A program made the translations under genes and the position numbers. A model generated the notes under the pieces. That model saw only the letters and a list, made by a program, of their open reading frames with translations. It did not search any database and was not told the origin of the DNA. Below, in pieces: positions 63,621 through 64,000 of a DNA stretch of 64,000 bases (within the stretch, counting starts at the first letter, position 1; every line of letters begins with the position of its first letter). This DNA is from Toxotes chatareus (lineage: Eukaryota > Chordata > Actinopteri > Toxotidae): contig CM028898.1 in NCBI GenBank assembly GCA_016801885.1, positions 14,668,858 to 14,732,857 on the forward strand, written 5' to 3'.

Positions 63621-64000
63621 CAGCTCTCGTCTTGAACAAATGTTTTAGCAGCATAACAAGCTGACAATCTCCTACAGATTTTCATTTTTTAAAATGTGAA
63701 TCCTTTCTGTTGTACAGGAGGAATGCCCATGCTCGATCATTAGGCCTTGCTTATTGAATCTATGGATAATCAACAAAATTTGCTTTCGGGGCGATGACAT
63801 AGGTGATAAATCGTTGTCATAAAGTAGTTTAGTTGATACAGCCGCTGCTGATGGTGACCACGCAGCCGGGGACAGGTAGCATTCAAACAGTTCTTTAAAA
63901 GGAAAGATTGGGGTGTAGCATTTATCAGTCATGTAATACAATAAGCATTTATCAGTTTTTTCCCAGCCACTCTTTCTAATGACTGAGTGTCAACTCCGTT

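Larger units (their letters stand above)
47774..64000. other. Gene-free right end
   Basis: Open frames such as those around 47879-48421 and 49133-49696 reach 180-187 codons but have no domain, no repeat structure and no supporting splice or codon pattern, so I do not call them. Repeats at 51622, 54738, 62641 and 63534 are listed separately. Confidence 0.55.

Overview
The window looks like non-coding DNA from a ray-finned (probably percomorph) fish. The sequence shows vertebrate-like AT-rich DNA, many (CA)n/(TG)n microsatellites, and several dispersed repeats of types I recognise from teleost genomes: tRNA-headed SINEs, an L2-like SINE/LINE tail, palindromic MITEs, and a chromodomain-bearing Ty3/gypsy retrotransposon. 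I found no convincing host protein-coding exon, no standalone tRNA, rRNA or snRNA gene, and no CRISPR array. Most open frames are short, lack recognisable domains, or are translated microsatellite.

The one large structured object is a full-length LTR retrotransposon at 32036-37625 on the minus strand. It has two near-identical LTRs (519 and 520 bp; one substitution and one 1-bp indel apart), a near-perfect 5-bp target duplication (CCAAC/CCAAG) and a polypurine tract. A 10-nt primer-binding site is complementary to the predicted 5' end of the element's own transcript. The gene order is gag (coiled coil, capsid, CCHC knuckle), protease, reverse transcriptase, RNase H, integrase, chromodomain. 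This is the organisation of the Tf1/sushi group of chromoviruses, which are self-primed rather than tRNA-primed. The coding region is cut by nine frame changes, but I saw no in-frame nonsense codon away from those changes.

Left flank (1-32030): unique-looking AT-rich DNA with a tRNA-headed SINE flanked by a 13-bp duplication (8518-8740), a dispersed repeat at 8825-9115, a LINE/SINE tail at 10096-10139, one arm of a MITE at 13850-13965, a 425-bp G-rich GT minisatellite (22081-22505) and an L2-like tail at 24261-24330. Right flank (37631-64000): an internally deleted SINE with 15-bp target duplications (38760-38901), a second copy of the 8825 repeat (43400-43640), a SINE fragment (44880-45012), a (CA)35 tract, a palindromic MITE (51622-52015), a (TA)n tract, a two-unit repeat (54738-55135) with an inverted relative at 62641-62875, and a hAT-like terminal fragment near 63534. 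Several gene-free stretches are rich in TAATTA/ATTTGCAT-type words, as in vertebrate conserved non-coding DNA, but that cannot be confirmed without a cross-species comparison.
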